DNA from: Bacteroidales bacterium
GTDB taxonomy: Bacteria; Bacteroidota; Bacteroidia; Bacteroidales; WCHB1-69
Assembly: GCA_017650305.1 (NCBI GenBank)
Contig: JAGCFD010000048.1
Location: 1 to 33,805, forward strand
Direction: 5' to 3'
Length of the DNA stretch: 33,805 nucleotides
Shown here one piece after another: positions 8,683 to 16,723 of this stretch (position 1 is the stretch's first letter; every line of letters starts with the position of its first letter). The position numbers were made by a program, and so were the translations under genes. A model generated the notes under the pieces. The model saw nothing but the letters and a program-made list of their open reading frames with translations. It was not told where the DNA came from and did not search any database.

Positions 8683-9935
8683 AATCTGTTGACAGCTATA
8701 AGAACCATTCAAAAGGCTATGATATCCGCCTGATACTCTTCTACATCGCTTTGGTGTTGATAGGGTGGATCACTATATATTCCACTTGCTATATTCCCGA
8801 TGGCTCCAATTTCATCTTCGACATGTCCCGTCCGTATGGCAAACAGTTGATCTGGATTGGAACCTCTATTCTTTTGTGTATTGTTATATTGTTGATAGAC
8901 AAGAATATAATACAGCACTATGCCTATCATTTCTACCTCTTTTGTCTGGTGCTGATGGTTCTGGTCTTGTTTGTCGGCACCGAAATCTCCGGTGCCAAGG
9001 CCTGGATTAAGATAGGGGAGTTTAGTATCCAGCCGGTGGAGTTTATGAAAGTGGCCACCGCATTGGCGCTGGCCAAGTTCTTTAACGAGGGCAAAACGGC
9101 TGTCGAAAAACGATACGGCTGGCTAATATCCACCGCCTTTATCTTCATCCCTATCATATTGGTGATCCTTCAGCACGACGTCGGCTCGGCCCTTGTCTTC
9201 TTCTCCTTCATCCTCTTGTTCTATCGGGAAGGACTTAGTGGCGAGTTGCTCGTCTTAGTGCTGGTGGCAGCCTTCCTGTCCGTCTTCACCCTAAAGTTCA
9301 ACGAAACCTACGCTATCGCGGTCCTGACGTTTGTGTTCGTCTTGATGTTGCTGAAAGACAGGGCTATCAAGAAGAAGATGCAACGGGATATCATTATCTA
9401 TGTCATCAGCGTGGTGTTCGTTTTTTCGGTGAATCTCATCTACGAACATGCTTTTGAAAAACACCAGAAAGATCGTATCGCTTCCATTATGGGCAAAACT
9501 TCCGACCCGAAAGGTGCCGACTTCAACCTTAACCAGTCTAAGATTGCCATCGGCTCTGGCGGCATGTTTGGCAAGGGGTATCTGAAAGGCACCCAGACTA
9601 AGCTGAAGTTCGTGCCGGAACAGAGCACCGACTTTATTTTCTGTGCTATAGGGGAGGAGTGGGGCTTCTTTGGCACGCTGGTGATCTTTGCACTATTCCT
9701 ATCCATGATAATACGCATACTACGGTTGTCGGAGAACCAGCGGGTGCCATTTGTCCGATATTACGGTTATGGGATCGCCGGCATCATCAGCATGCACTTT
9801 TTTATCAATATCGGTATGACTATCGGCATTTTGCCCATTATCGGTATTCCTTTGCCGTTCTTGAGTTATGGCGGCTCTTCACTTTGGGCATTTACCATCA
9901 TGCTCTTTATTTTCATTCGCTTGAATGACAATTAA
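8679..9935 (+). CDS. rodA: RodA, SEDS-family peptidoglycan glycosyltransferase
   Basis: Polymerises lipid II into glycan strands with PBP2 in the inner membrane. About ten hydrophobic helices are visible. SEDS signatures include QPVEFMKVATALALA, LQHDVGSALVF, GTQTKLKFVPEQSTDFIF, GEEWGFFGT and the C-terminal GIPLPFLSYGGSS. At 418 residues it is of normal length. The ATGA overlap with mrdA fixes the start and argues for coupled translation. It could be FtsW by family alone; adjacency to mrdA decides for RodA. Confidence 0.96.
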   Translation: MKSVDSYKNHSKGYDIRLILFYIALVLIGWITIYSTCYIPDGSNFIFDMSRPYGKQLIWIGTSILLCIVILLIDKNIIQHYAYHFYLFCLVLMVLVLFVGTEISGAKAWIKIGEFSIQPVEFMKVATALALAKFFNEGKTAVEKRYGWLISTAFIFIPIILVILQHDVGSALVFFSFILLFYREGLSGELLVLVLVAAFLSVFTLKFNETYAIAVLTFVFVLMLLKDRAIKKKMQRDIIIYVISVVFVFSVNLIYEHAFEKHQKDRIASIMGKTSDPKGADFNLNQSKIAIGSGGMFGKGYLKGTQTKLKFVPEQSTDFIFCAIGEEWGFFGTLVIFALFLSMIIRILRLSENQRVPFVRYYGYGIAGIISMHFFINIGMTIGILPIIGIPLPFLSYGGSSLWAFTIMLFIFIRLNDN

Positions 9936-9963
9936 TAATACTTCATACTAAAAAAATAGACTT

Positions 9964-10983
9964 ATGAGAAGTTTTGGCAGTGACAATCATTCCGGGGTTC
10001 ATCCTGACATTATGCAAGCCATTATAGATGCCAATCATGATCATCAGATAGCATACGGCGACGATGATTATACACAGCAGATGCGTGAGGTTGTGCAAAA
10101 GCATTTTGGCCCTCAAGCAGAGCCCTATCTCGTTTTCAACGGAACAGGGGCAAACGTGGTCTCTTTGCGCGCTTGTGTGCAGCCATTTAACTCCATACTT
10201 TGCGCGGAGACGGCCCATATTGCCGTGGACGAATGCGGAGCACCCGAGTTCATGACACATGCGGCTCTTCGGACCATTCCGACTCCGGACGGCAAACTCA
10301 CTCCGGAACTCCTCACTCCACATCTGATCAATTTCGGTTTTGAACACCACTCACAACCCAAAGTGGTATATATTTCTGAATGTACCGAATTGGGCACCGT
10401 ATATACTCCCGAAGAAATCAAGACGCTTGCAGATTTTCTCCATGGTTATGGTATGTATCTGCATCTGGATGGTGCCCGCATTGCCAATGCCGCCCTGTTT
10501 TTGCAGAAGAGCTTCAAAGAGTTGACCGTGGATTGTGGGGTGGACATCATGAGTTTTGGCGCCACCAAGAATGGCCTGATGATGGGGGAGATGGTGATCG
10601 CTTTCCGCCCCGAGCTGGCCGAAAATCTCAAGTATTTACGCAAGCAGAGTGCCCAACTCTATTCCAAAATGCGTTATGCCGCCTGCCAGTTTATCCCTTA
10701 TCTTGAGCATGATATCTGGAGACAAAATGCTGCCAACGCCAACCTGAAGGCGCAGCATCTCCGTACACGGATAGAAGAGGCCGGATATAGAGATTTTACG
10801 CAAAAAACAGAGGCCAACATTCTGTTGTTCAAGTTGCCGCAAGACAAGATTGAAAAACTCCTGCAACAGACTTTTTTCTATGTCTGGAATGAAAATACTG
10901 GAGAGATTCGTCTTGTGACCTCTTGGGATACGACAGTCGAGGATGTGGATCACTTCATTCAATGTTTGAAGCAGATTTCTTAA
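9964..10983 (+). CDS. ltaE: Low-specificity L-threonine aldolase-like PLP enzyme
   Basis: Predicted to cleave L-threonine or allo-threonine to glycine and acetaldehyde. It has the fold-type I beta-eliminating lyase layout: SDNHSG at the start, AHIAVDECGAPE (cofactor-stacking His region), LHLDGARIANA (the Asp that contacts PLP) and SFGATKNGLMMGE with the Schiff-base Lys at residue 202. The 339-residue length fits the family. It starts 28 bases after rodA with no clear promoter box between, so it is probably the last gene of the run. Its 3' end overlaps the convergent gtrA-like gene by 29 bases. Substrate preference among beta-hydroxy amino acids is not readable. Confidence 0.88.
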   Translation: MRSFGSDNHSGVHPDIMQAIIDANHDHQIAYGDDDYTQQMREVVQKHFGPQAEPYLVFNGTGANVVSLRACVQPFNSILCAETAHIAVDECGAPEFMTHAALRTIPTPDGKLTPELLTPHLINFGFEHHSQPKVVYISECTELGTVYTPEEIKTLADFLHGYGMYLHLDGARIANAALFLQKSFKELTVDCGVDIMSFGATKNGLMMGEMVIAFRPELAENLKYLRKQSAQLYSKMRYAACQFIPYLEHDIWRQNAANANLKAQHLRTRIEEAGYRDFTQKTEANILLFKLPQDKIEKLLQQTFFYVWNENTGEIRLVTSWDTTVEDVDHFIQCLKQIS

Positions 10984-11359
10984 AGGTGAAATGCTTCACA
11001 CAGATGAATTGAGCTAATCCGATTAAGATCGTGGCAATGAATTTGGATAGCAGGTTGTTCATGTGAAATCCATCCACGAAAAGCCAAAGGAGCAGCTCGC
11101 ATATTCCTAATCCTATCATGCTGATAAGATAGAAAGACAAGAAACGGGATGCTGTTTTGTCTTTTATCTTGAAGTTATAATGCCTGTTCATGAAGAAACT
11201 GCTGATGATACCGCAGTTAAAGCTGATAACATTGGCGAGCAGATAGTGAACGTTTGCCAGCTGAAGCAGGTAAAAGACCAGGAAATCAACCAGGGTGCAG
11301 ATTCCTCCTATCAAACCATAAAGGATGAAATTCCGATGGTGGTTATAGATGTTGCTCAT
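10955..11359 (-). CDS. GtrA-family four-helix membrane protein
   Basis: 134 residues with four predicted transmembrane helices and the GtrA-family opening RNFILYGLIGGICTLVDFLVF, shown here only as RNFILYGLIGG plus TLVDFLVFYLL. The NRHYNF segment in the middle and FICVKHFTFKK at the end are also typical. Family members help flip or supply polyprenyl-linked sugars for cell-surface glycosylation; the partner glycosyltransferase is not in this window. It sits 14 bases downstream of der on the same strand and so is probably cotranscribed. Its last 29 bases overlap the end of the threonine aldolase gene on the other strand. Confidence 0.88.
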   Translation of the reverse strand: MSNIYNHHRNFILYGLIGGICTLVDFLVFYLLQLANVHYLLANVISFNCGIISSFFMNRHYNFKIKDKTASRFLSFYLISMIGLGICELLLWLFVDGFHMNNLLSKFIATILIGLAQFICVKHFTFKKSASNIE

Positions 11360-11373
11360 GAAAAGCCAGCTTG

Positions 11374-12678
11374 CTATTTTTTACGAAAATATATTTCCAT
11401 TGGTACTCCACTGAAATTCCAGTGTTTGCGTATTTGATTCTCCAAGAATCGTTTATATGAATCCACTACATATTGCGGCAGATTGCAGAAGAAGGCAAAG
11501 GCAGGGTAGGCCAATGGCAGTTGGGTCACATATTTGATACGAATCACCTTGTCTTTGTTCATCGGGGGAGGTGTCTGCTGGATGATGGGCAGCAGGGTGT
11601 TGTTCAGTTCGGAGGTAGAGATCTTGAGTGTCCGGTTTTGATATACCTGCACGGCTGTTTCCAACACTTTGTATATGCGCTGTTTCTCTTTTACGGAGGT
11701 GAAGATGATCGGCACGTCGTTGAATGGAGCTATGCGCTTGCGGATAAGGTCTTCGTACTCCTTGTGCGTGTGGGTGTCCTTTTCGATAAGGTCCCATTTG
11801 TTCATCACCAAGACGACGCCTTTATGGTTGCGGGCGGCGAGGCCAAAGATGTTAAGGTCTTGTTGTTCAAATCCTTGCGATGCATCAGCCATCACGATGC
11901 AAACATCGGAATTCTCAATGGAGCGTACGGCGCGCATGACAGAGTAGAATTCCAGATCTTCTTCCACCTTGCTTTTTCTGCGGAGTCCGGCGGTGTCGAT
12001 AAGGTAGAAGTCAAAGCCAAAACTCTTGTAGCGGGTGAAGATGGTGTCGCGGGTAGTGCCGGCCAACGGGGTCACAATGTGGCGCTCTTCGCCCAAGAAT
12101 GCGTTGATGATAGACGATTTGCCCACATTTGGTTTGCCCACGATGGCAATGCGCGGAAGGTCGTCCGTGTTTTCTTCTTTGTCTTTGGAGAAATGTTTGA
12201 CTACGGCATCGAGCAGTTCACCGGTGCCGCTGCCAGATACGGCAGAGATCGGAAATACTTCGGGGATGCCCAAAGCGTAGAACTCCGCATAGTCGAAATA
12301 GTTGGAGGGACTGTCAATTTTGTTGACTGCCAAATAGTACGGCTTGCCGCTCTGTCGCAAGATGTCGGCAACCTCCTCGTCCAACGGGGATAGACCCTCG
12401 CGTCCGTCCACCATAAGAACGATGACGTCAGACTCCTCAATGGCCAAGGTGGCCTGTTTGCGTATTTCTGCCTCGAAGATATCGTCAGAACCTACCACAT
12501 AGCCGCCCGTGTCGATGACGGAAAACTCGTAGCCATTCCAGTCGGATTTGCCGTAGTGACGGTCACGCGTGACACCTGCCACGGAGTCCACGATGGCTTC
12601 CCTGGCTTTGATAAGGCGGTTGAAGAAGGTGGATTTCCCGACATTCGGTCGGCCAATGAGGGATAGGATATTGGACAT
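11374..12678 (-). CDS. der: Ribosome-assembly GTPase Der (EngA)
   Basis: Double-GTPase needed for 50S subunit maturation. First G domain: GRPNVGKST (P-loop, residues 9-17), DTGGY, NKID. Second G domain: GKPNVGKSS, DTAGLRRK, MNKWD. A KH-like C-terminal domain follows (PPPMNKDKVIRIKYVTQ). The 434-residue length is standard. Its own -7 box lies at 12724-12731 and a terminator separates it from gcvH, so it heads the der-gtrA unit. Confidence 0.98.
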   Translation of the reverse strand: MSNILSLIGRPNVGKSTFFNRLIKAREAIVDSVAGVTRDRHYGKSDWNGYEFSVIDTGGYVVGSDDIFEAEIRKQATLAIEESDVIVLMVDGREGLSPLDEEVADILRQSGKPYYLAVNKIDSPSNYFDYAEFYALGIPEVFPISAVSGSGTGELLDAVVKHFSKDKEENTDDLPRIAIVGKPNVGKSSIINAFLGEERHIVTPLAGTTRDTIFTRYKSFGFDFYLIDTAGLRRKSKVEEDLEFYSVMRAVRSIENSDVCIVMADASQGFEQQDLNIFGLAARNHKGVVLVMNKWDLIEKDTHTHKEYEDLIRKRIAPFNDVPIIFTSVKEKQRIYKVLETAVQVYQNRTLKISTSELNNTLLPIIQQTPPPMNKDKVIRIKYVTQLPLAYPAFAFFCNLPQYVVDSYKRFLENQIRKHWNFSGVPMEIYFRKK

Positions 12679-12723
12679 GATAGTCTATTTTTCAGTTGTC
12701 AGTTGTTTTTTCAAAAGCGGCGG

Positions 12724-12731
12724 CAAAGATA
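12724..12731 (-). promoter_or_regulatory. -7 box (TATCTTTG) for der
   Basis: On the minus strand the sequence reads TATCTTTG, 45 bases before the der ATG and just downstream of the gcvH terminator. It fits TAnnTTTG exactly. Confidence 0.78.
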
Positions 12732-12745
12732 CAATTTTCTGCCAC

Positions 12746-12781
12746 ATAAAAAGAGAGGATGCGATGTTGGCGCGTCCTCTC
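12746..12781 (-). terminator. Rho-independent terminator after gcvH
   Basis: On the minus strand GAGAGGA with an inner G-C rich extension (12771-12781) pairs with 12753-12763. The loop is seven bases and the stem is followed by TTTTTAT at 12746-12752. This is a compact 11-bp stem placed between the gcvH stop and the der promoter. Confidence 0.88.
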
Positions 12782-12804
12782 CTTAGTCGTTTGGATAGTT
12801 TTGG

Positions 12805-13182
12805 TTATCCGATGAAAGCTTCGTAAGCAGCAGCGTCCATCAAAGTGTCGGCTTCGGCGGGATCAGTCATCTTGATCTTCACAATCCAACCTTCGCCATA
12901 AGGATCGGAGTTGACGAGTGCGGGCTCGCCTTCCAAAGCCTCGTTGAACTCAACCACCTCACCGCCAACAGGCAGCATCAGGTCAGCCACGGTCTTCACG
13001 GCTTCAATAGAACCGAAAACCTCGTCTTTGTCAAGGGTCTCACCAACAGAGGGGATATCCAAGAAAACGATGTCGCCCAACTCATTAGCGGCGTGAGCGG
13101 AAATGCCTACGAAAGCGAATTCGCCTTCAACTCTTAACCATTCGTGGTCATTGGAGTACTTCAAATTTGCGGGAATATTCAT
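12805..13182 (-). CDS. gcvH: Glycine cleavage system H protein
   Basis: Lipoyl carrier that shuttles the aminomethyl group among the P, T and L proteins of glycine cleavage. 125 residues, the normal size. The start is [11 protein letters not shown], and the lipoylation site is Lys63 in [13 protein letters not shown]. The C-terminal segment [14 protein letters not shown] is characteristic. The other gcv genes are not adjacent. It lies 28 bases after frr on the same strand, and they probably share a transcript. Linkage of gcvH to the sprA region is seen in other Bacteroidota, but here it is about 5.5 kb away. Confidence 0.97.
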   Translation of the reverse strand: MNIPANLKYSNDHEWLRVEGEFAFVGISAHAANELGDIVFLDIPSVGETLDKDEVFGSIEAVKTVADLMLPVGGEVVEFNEALEGEPALVNSDPYGEGWIVKIKMTDPAEADTLMDAAAYEAFIG

Positions 13183-13210
13183 AATTGAAAATATTTAAGG
13201 ATTTATAATT

Positions 13211-13774
13211 CTATACGGTCATGATCTCTTTCTCTTTGGCTTCCACGATTTTATCCACCTTGGCAATCATTTCGTCAGTCACCTTCTGAATGTCGGCTTC
13301 AAGCTTCTTGATGGAGTCTTCGCCAATACCGTCATCTTTCATCTTTTTGGCTTCATCATTGGCCGAACGACGGATGTTGCGGATGGAAACCTTGGTCTGC
13401 TCGGCCTCTTGCTTTGCCTTCTTCACGAGCTCTTTACGACGCTCTTCAGACGGAGTGGGCACTACAAGACGGATGAACTCTCCATTGTTTTGAGGAGTCA
13501 TGCCGAGGTTGGCAGCCAAAATAGCTTTCTCGATGATGGGCAGCATGTTGCGCTCCCACGGTTGAATGACAATCTGGTGAGCGTCCGGGGTGTTGATGTT
13601 GGCTATCTGATCCACGGGCGTGGGGTTGCCATAATATTCAACTCTTAAACCCTCCAGCATTTGCGGAGAAGCCTTGCCTGCCCGGATTTTTTGCAAGCTC
13701 CTGTCAAAAAATGAGACAGCAGCATTCATATTATCTTTCGTCTGTTTCAAACAGGTTTGTGTATCCATTGCCAT
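13211..13774 (-). CDS. frr: Ribosome recycling factor
   Basis: Releases ribosomes from mRNA after termination, together with EF-G. 187 residues, standard length. It has the three-helix-bundle signatures IRAGKASPQML, YYGNPTPVDQIANI, IQPWERNMLPIIEKAI and the closing DEMIAKVDKIVEAKEKEIM. Two Met codons (13774 and 13768) are possible starts; the longer is given. A minus-strand -7 box at 13871-13878 leaves a leader of roughly 90 bases. Confidence 0.98.
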   Translation of the reverse strand: MAMDTQTCLKQTKDNMNAAVSFFDRSLQKIRAGKASPQMLEGLRVEYYGNPTPVDQIANINTPDAHQIVIQPWERNMLPIIEKAILAANLGMTPQNNGEFIRLVVPTPSEERRKELVKKAKQEAEQTKVSIRNIRRSANDEAKKMKDDGIGEDSIKKLEADIQKVTDEMIAKVDKIVEAKEKEIMTV

Positions 13775-13870
13775 AGCGCGTTTGATTTTATAAATTGTTA
13801 ATATTCAATATTTTAAAAGATATTTGATGGTTCTGGACAAACGTTTTGCCCTCTCTATCTTTTTAGGGTG

Positions 13871-13878
13871 CAAATATA
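13871..13878 (-). promoter_or_regulatory. -7 box (TATATTTG) for frr-gcvH
   Basis: Exact TAnnTTTG on the minus strand, about 97 bases before the frr start. A TTG is found about 25 bases upstream, slightly farther than the usual spacing, so the -33 part is weak. Confidence 0.65.
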
Positions 13879-13954
13879 GTTTTTATTTTTTATTTGACGA
13901 ATACAAGTTTTATGCCTAAAAATGATTTACTGCTCCTTTTTTTCATGGATGTTT

Positions 13955-14089
13955 TTGTAATACCATTGGGAATAGAAACCGCTGTTTTTGTTTGTGAAAA
14001 GAGAGGTGTTTGATATCACAAGATCGCCATTTGACAAGCTCTTTTAACGCATTTAGATTTGTAAGGATTTGACAAACAAGGTATTACAA
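13955..14089. repeat. 10-bp perfect inverted repeat flanking the divergent promoter
   Basis: TTGTAATACC at 13955-13964 and GGTATTACAA at 14080-14089, separated by 115 bases. The arms flank the plus-strand -33/-7 pair at 14030-14061. They could be two half-sites for a regulator or a chance match; the next bases (ATTG against CAAG) do not extend the match well. Confidence 0.45.
14030..14061 (+). promoter_or_regulatory. -33/-7 promoter (TTTG, 20-bp spacer, TAGATTTG) for the flavin oxidoreductase gene
   Basis: TTTG at 14030-14033 and TAGATTTG at 14054-14061 fit the Bacteroidota promoter with normal spacing. The leader would be about 100 bases. Confidence 0.6.
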
Positions 14090-14169
14090 TGAATAATTTT
14101 TTATGGTCTTGGATACAATAATATGATAGAAAGTTCGTTATACGATTTTATACGAAAAAATAACGAAAC

Positions 14170-15426
14170 ATGTCAGATTCTACTATTTTTACTCCCTGTC
14201 AGATAGGACCGGTCACGTTGCGCAACCGCACGATCCGTTCTGCTGCATTTGAAAATATGGCTTATGGGAACAAGCCTTCAGAAGATTTGTTGAATTACCA
14301 TAGAGCTGTCGCTAAGGGTGGTATCGGTATGACCACGGTGGCATACGCCTCAGTGAGTCGCAGCGGTCTCTCTTTTGACGGACAATTATGGTTGCGCGAA
14401 GAGATTGTGCCGGACTTGAAGGTGCTGACCGATGCCATTCATGCGGAGGGAGCGAAAGCTTCTATCCAGATTGGCCATTGTGGCAACATGACCCACCGTT
14501 CCACTTGCGGTCAAAAGCCGATTTCCCCGTCTGGCCGTTTCAATCTCTATTCTCCCACCTTTACCCGAAAGATCACGAAGGCTGAGATTTACGAGTTGGT
14601 GGAGGATTTTGGCAAGGCCGTCAACCTGTGCCGTCAGGCTGGTTTCGACTGTATCGAGGTTCATGCTGGTCACGGTTATCTGATCAGCCAGTTCTTGTCT
14701 CCCTATACCAATCATCGCAAAGATGAGTTTGGCGGTTCTTTGGAGAATCGTATGCGTTTTATGAAGCTCGTGATCTCCAAGGTGATGGAAGAGGCTAAGG
14801 ACGATATGGCCATCGTGGTGAAGACCAATATGTTTGATGGATTCCGCAGTGGCATGAAGGAGGAAGAATGCATCAAGGTGGCCCAAGAGTTGGAAAAATT
14901 GGGTGTACATGCACTGGTGTTGACAGCCGGTTTTGTGAGCAAGGCTCCGATGCATGTGATGCGCGGTGCCATGCCGTTGAAGACTCTTGCCTACTATATG
15001 GATGTCAAGAAGTTCTGGTGGCTCAAGTTAGGTTTGTTTTTTGCGGGCCGTCTCATGATACCCACCGTACCTTACAAGGACGCCTATTTCTATGATACGG
15101 CGATGCGTTTCCGTAAAGCTCTCAAGATGCCGTTGATCTATGTGGGTGGTATGACGAAAAAAGAGGATATGGAGAAGGTTCTTGACTCGGGTTTTGTGGC
15201 CTTCCAGATGGCGCGTGCGGTCTTGCACGACACCGACTTTGTCAACAAGCTGCAATCCGGAGAGGTGACAGAGAGCGGTTGCAAACACTCCAACTATTGT
15301 ATTGGTCGTATGTATACAATAGACATGCGTTGTCACCAATGCATGCAGAGCAGTGAGCTTCCGGAGAAGTTGCGCAAGGAGATTGCCAAACAGGAAGCTG
15401 CTGTGGAGAAATCCAATAAACGATAG
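14170..15426 (+). CDS. NADH:flavin oxidoreductase, old-yellow-enzyme family, with C-terminal four-Cys motif
   Basis: FMN-dependent TIM-barrel reductase, predicted cytoplasmic. Barrel signatures are present: FTPCQIGPVTLRNR at the start, QIGHCG (100-105) where many relatives have QLxHxG, CIEVHAGHGYLISQFLSP with DEFGGSLENR (about 160-195), and VGGMTKKEDMEKVL near the phosphate site. At 418 residues it is much shorter than 2,4-dienoyl-CoA reductase and lacks its NAD(P)-binding C-terminal half. It still keeps four cysteines at 371, 377, 388 and 391 (CX5CX10CX2C), whose spacing differs from the CX2CX3CX11C iron-sulphur motif of that enzyme. A hydrophobic insertion, KKFWWLKLGLFFAGR, at about 279-293 is unusual. 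The substrate is unknown. It converges with purD, 40 bases apart. Confidence 0.88.
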   Translation: MSDSTIFTPCQIGPVTLRNRTIRSAAFENMAYGNKPSEDLLNYHRAVAKGGIGMTTVAYASVSRSGLSFDGQLWLREEIVPDLKVLTDAIHAEGAKASIQIGHCGNMTHRSTCGQKPISPSGRFNLYSPTFTRKITKAEIYELVEDFGKAVNLCRQAGFDCIEVHAGHGYLISQFLSPYTNHRKDEFGGSLENRMRFMKLVISKVMEEAKDDMAIVVKTNMFDGFRSGMKEEECIKVAQELEKLGVHALVLTAGFVSKAPMHVMRGAMPLKTLAYYMDVKKFWWLKLGLFFAGRLMIPTVPYKDAYFYDTAMRFRKALKMPLIYVGGMTKKEDMEKVLDSGFVAFQMARAVLHDTDFVNKLQSGEVTESGCKHSNYCIGRMYTIDMRCHQCMQSSELPEKLRKEIAKQEAAVEKSNKR

Positions 15427-15463
15427 CCAAGCCAATGGCTAACGGCAAATAGCCAACGGCCAA
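15423..15463. repeat. Short GCCAA-rich repeat between the convergent genes
   Basis: ATAGCCAA occurs at 15423-15430 and 15449-15456; GCCAAYGGC-like words fill the 40-bp gap. TGGCTA (15436-15441) can pair with TAGCCA (15450-15455) to form a weak hairpin, but no T-run follows on either strand, so terminator function is doubtful. Confidence 0.4.
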
Positions 15464-15466
15464 CAA

Positions 15467-16723
15467 TTATCGGATAGCCTGCCAACCGATGTCTTCGCGG
15501 AAGAATAGGTCTGGGCAGGCTATTTTGTGTACGCCCTCGTAGGCGTCTCGTTGAGCCTCGGCCAGAGTTTTGCCTTTGCCGACCACGAAGAGGACTCGTC
15601 CGCCGTTGGATACGCATTCACCATCTTTGATTTTGGTGCCCATGTGGAAAACCGTTTGGGTGACATGGTCCAAATTGCGGATAGGGAATCCTTTGCCATA
15701 TTTGCCGGGGTATCCTTTGGCGGCCAGCACCACGCCGAGGAAGGCTTCGTCGTAAAACTCGGGTGTGACCGGTTTGTTTGCCAGCAGATCCAGAATATGC
15801 TGGATGAGGTCGCTTTTCATTTTGGGCAGAACCACCTCTGTTTCCGGGTCGCCAAAGCGAGCGTTGAACTCAATCACTTTGGGACCTTGTGCGGTGAGCA
15901 TGAGTCCACCATAGAGGATGCCGGTAAAGGGGCAGCCTTCTTCCACCATAGCATCTGCGGTGGCCTGCATGATATGTTTCACAGCCCAGTCTACCTGTTC
16001 CTGCGGGATGACCGGCACTGGGGAGTAGGCCCCCATACCGCCGGTGTTGGGACCTTTGTCGCCATCATAAGCACGTTTGTGATCTTGGGCAATGACGAGG
16101 GGCACCACCTGTCGCCCATTGACGAGGGTGAGCAGTGAAAATTCGGGACCTTGCAGAAATTCCTCCATCAGCACTTTTCCGTCTCCGAAGTTGTGGTCGA
16201 GCAACATGTCGCGGAGGGCTTGGTCGGCCTCTTCGATGGTCATGGCAACCACCACGCCTTTGCCGGCGGCGATGCCGTCATATTTGATGACGATAGGAGC
16301 GCCCACCTCTTTCAGATAGGCGGATGCCTTCTCATATTGGTCAAAGATTTGGAATGTGGCAGTGGGGATGTTATATTTGATCATCAGGTCTTTGGCGAAC
16401 TGTTTGCTGCCTTCAATGCTGGCTGCTTCCGCCGTGGGGGCGAAGATGGTCAGTCCTGCTTCATGAAAGCGGTTTGCGATGCCGTTGATGAGTGCTGCCT
16501 CAGGGCCGACTATGGTAAGGTCCACCGCATGGTCGCGGGCGAAGGCCACCAAGGCTTCGGAGTCTTGTTCGTCAATGGGTACCAGCTCCACAGGTACGTT
16601 GTTGATGGTACGCATGCCGTCATTACCCGGTGCGATGTATAATTGGGTAGTCAAGGGAGATTGGGCCGCTTTCCAAGCGATGGCGTGTTCCCGGCCGCCA
16701 CGACCGATGATTAAAATCTTCAT
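15467..16723 (-). CDS. purD: Phosphoribosylamine-glycine ligase (GAR synthetase)
   Basis: Second step of purine synthesis: phosphoribosylamine, glycine and ATP give glycinamide ribonucleotide. It has the ATP-grasp layout with KILIIGRGGREHAIAWK at the N-terminus, APGNDGM, GSKQFAKDLM, PIVIKYDGIAAGKGVVVA (ATP binding), GPNTGGMGAYSPVP and IEFNARFGDPE (metal ligands). The 418-residue length is normal. The ATG overlaps the stop of the upstream lytic transglycosylase gene by four bases. No other purine genes are nearby and no PurR-type site was recognised. Confidence 0.97.
   Translation of the reverse strand: MKILIIGRGGREHAIAWKAAQSPLTTQLYIAPGNDGMRTINNVPVELVPIDEQDSEALVAFARDHAVDLTIVGPEAALINGIANRFHEAGLTIFAPTAEAASIEGSKQFAKDLMIKYNIPTATFQIFDQYEKASAYLKEVGAPIVIKYDGIAAGKGVVVAMTIEEADQALRDMLLDHNFGDGKVLMEEFLQGPEFSLLTLVNGRQVVPLVIAQDHKRAYDGDKGPNTGGMGAYSPVPVIPQEQVDWAVKHIMQATADAMVEEGCPFTGILYGGLMLTAQGPKVIEFNARFGDPETEVVLPKMKSDLIQHILDLLANKPVTPEFYDEAFLGVVLAAKGYPGKYGKGFPIRNLDHVTQTVFHMGTKIKDGECVSNGGRVLFVVGKGKTLAEAQRDAYEGVHKIACPDLFFREDIGWQAIR

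Larger units (their letters stand above)
13775..14169. other. 395-bp divergent intergenic region between frr and the flavin oxidoreductase gene
   Basis: No credible coding sequence. It holds a minus-strand -7 box for frr, a plus-strand -33/-7 pair for the flavin enzyme, and a 10-bp perfect inverted repeat (13955-13964 and 14080-14089). The last 60 bases before the ATG are very AT-rich. Confidence 0.7.

Noticed and set aside
6862-8712. A 616-residue minus-strand frame opposite mrdA
   Set aside because: mrdA has all PBP motifs in the plus frame and couples to rodA. The antisense product has no recognisable domain.
15423-15463. Bidirectional terminator between the flavin enzyme gene and purD
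   Set aside because: Only a 6-bp weak stem and no T-run on either strand; kept only as a low-confidence repeat.
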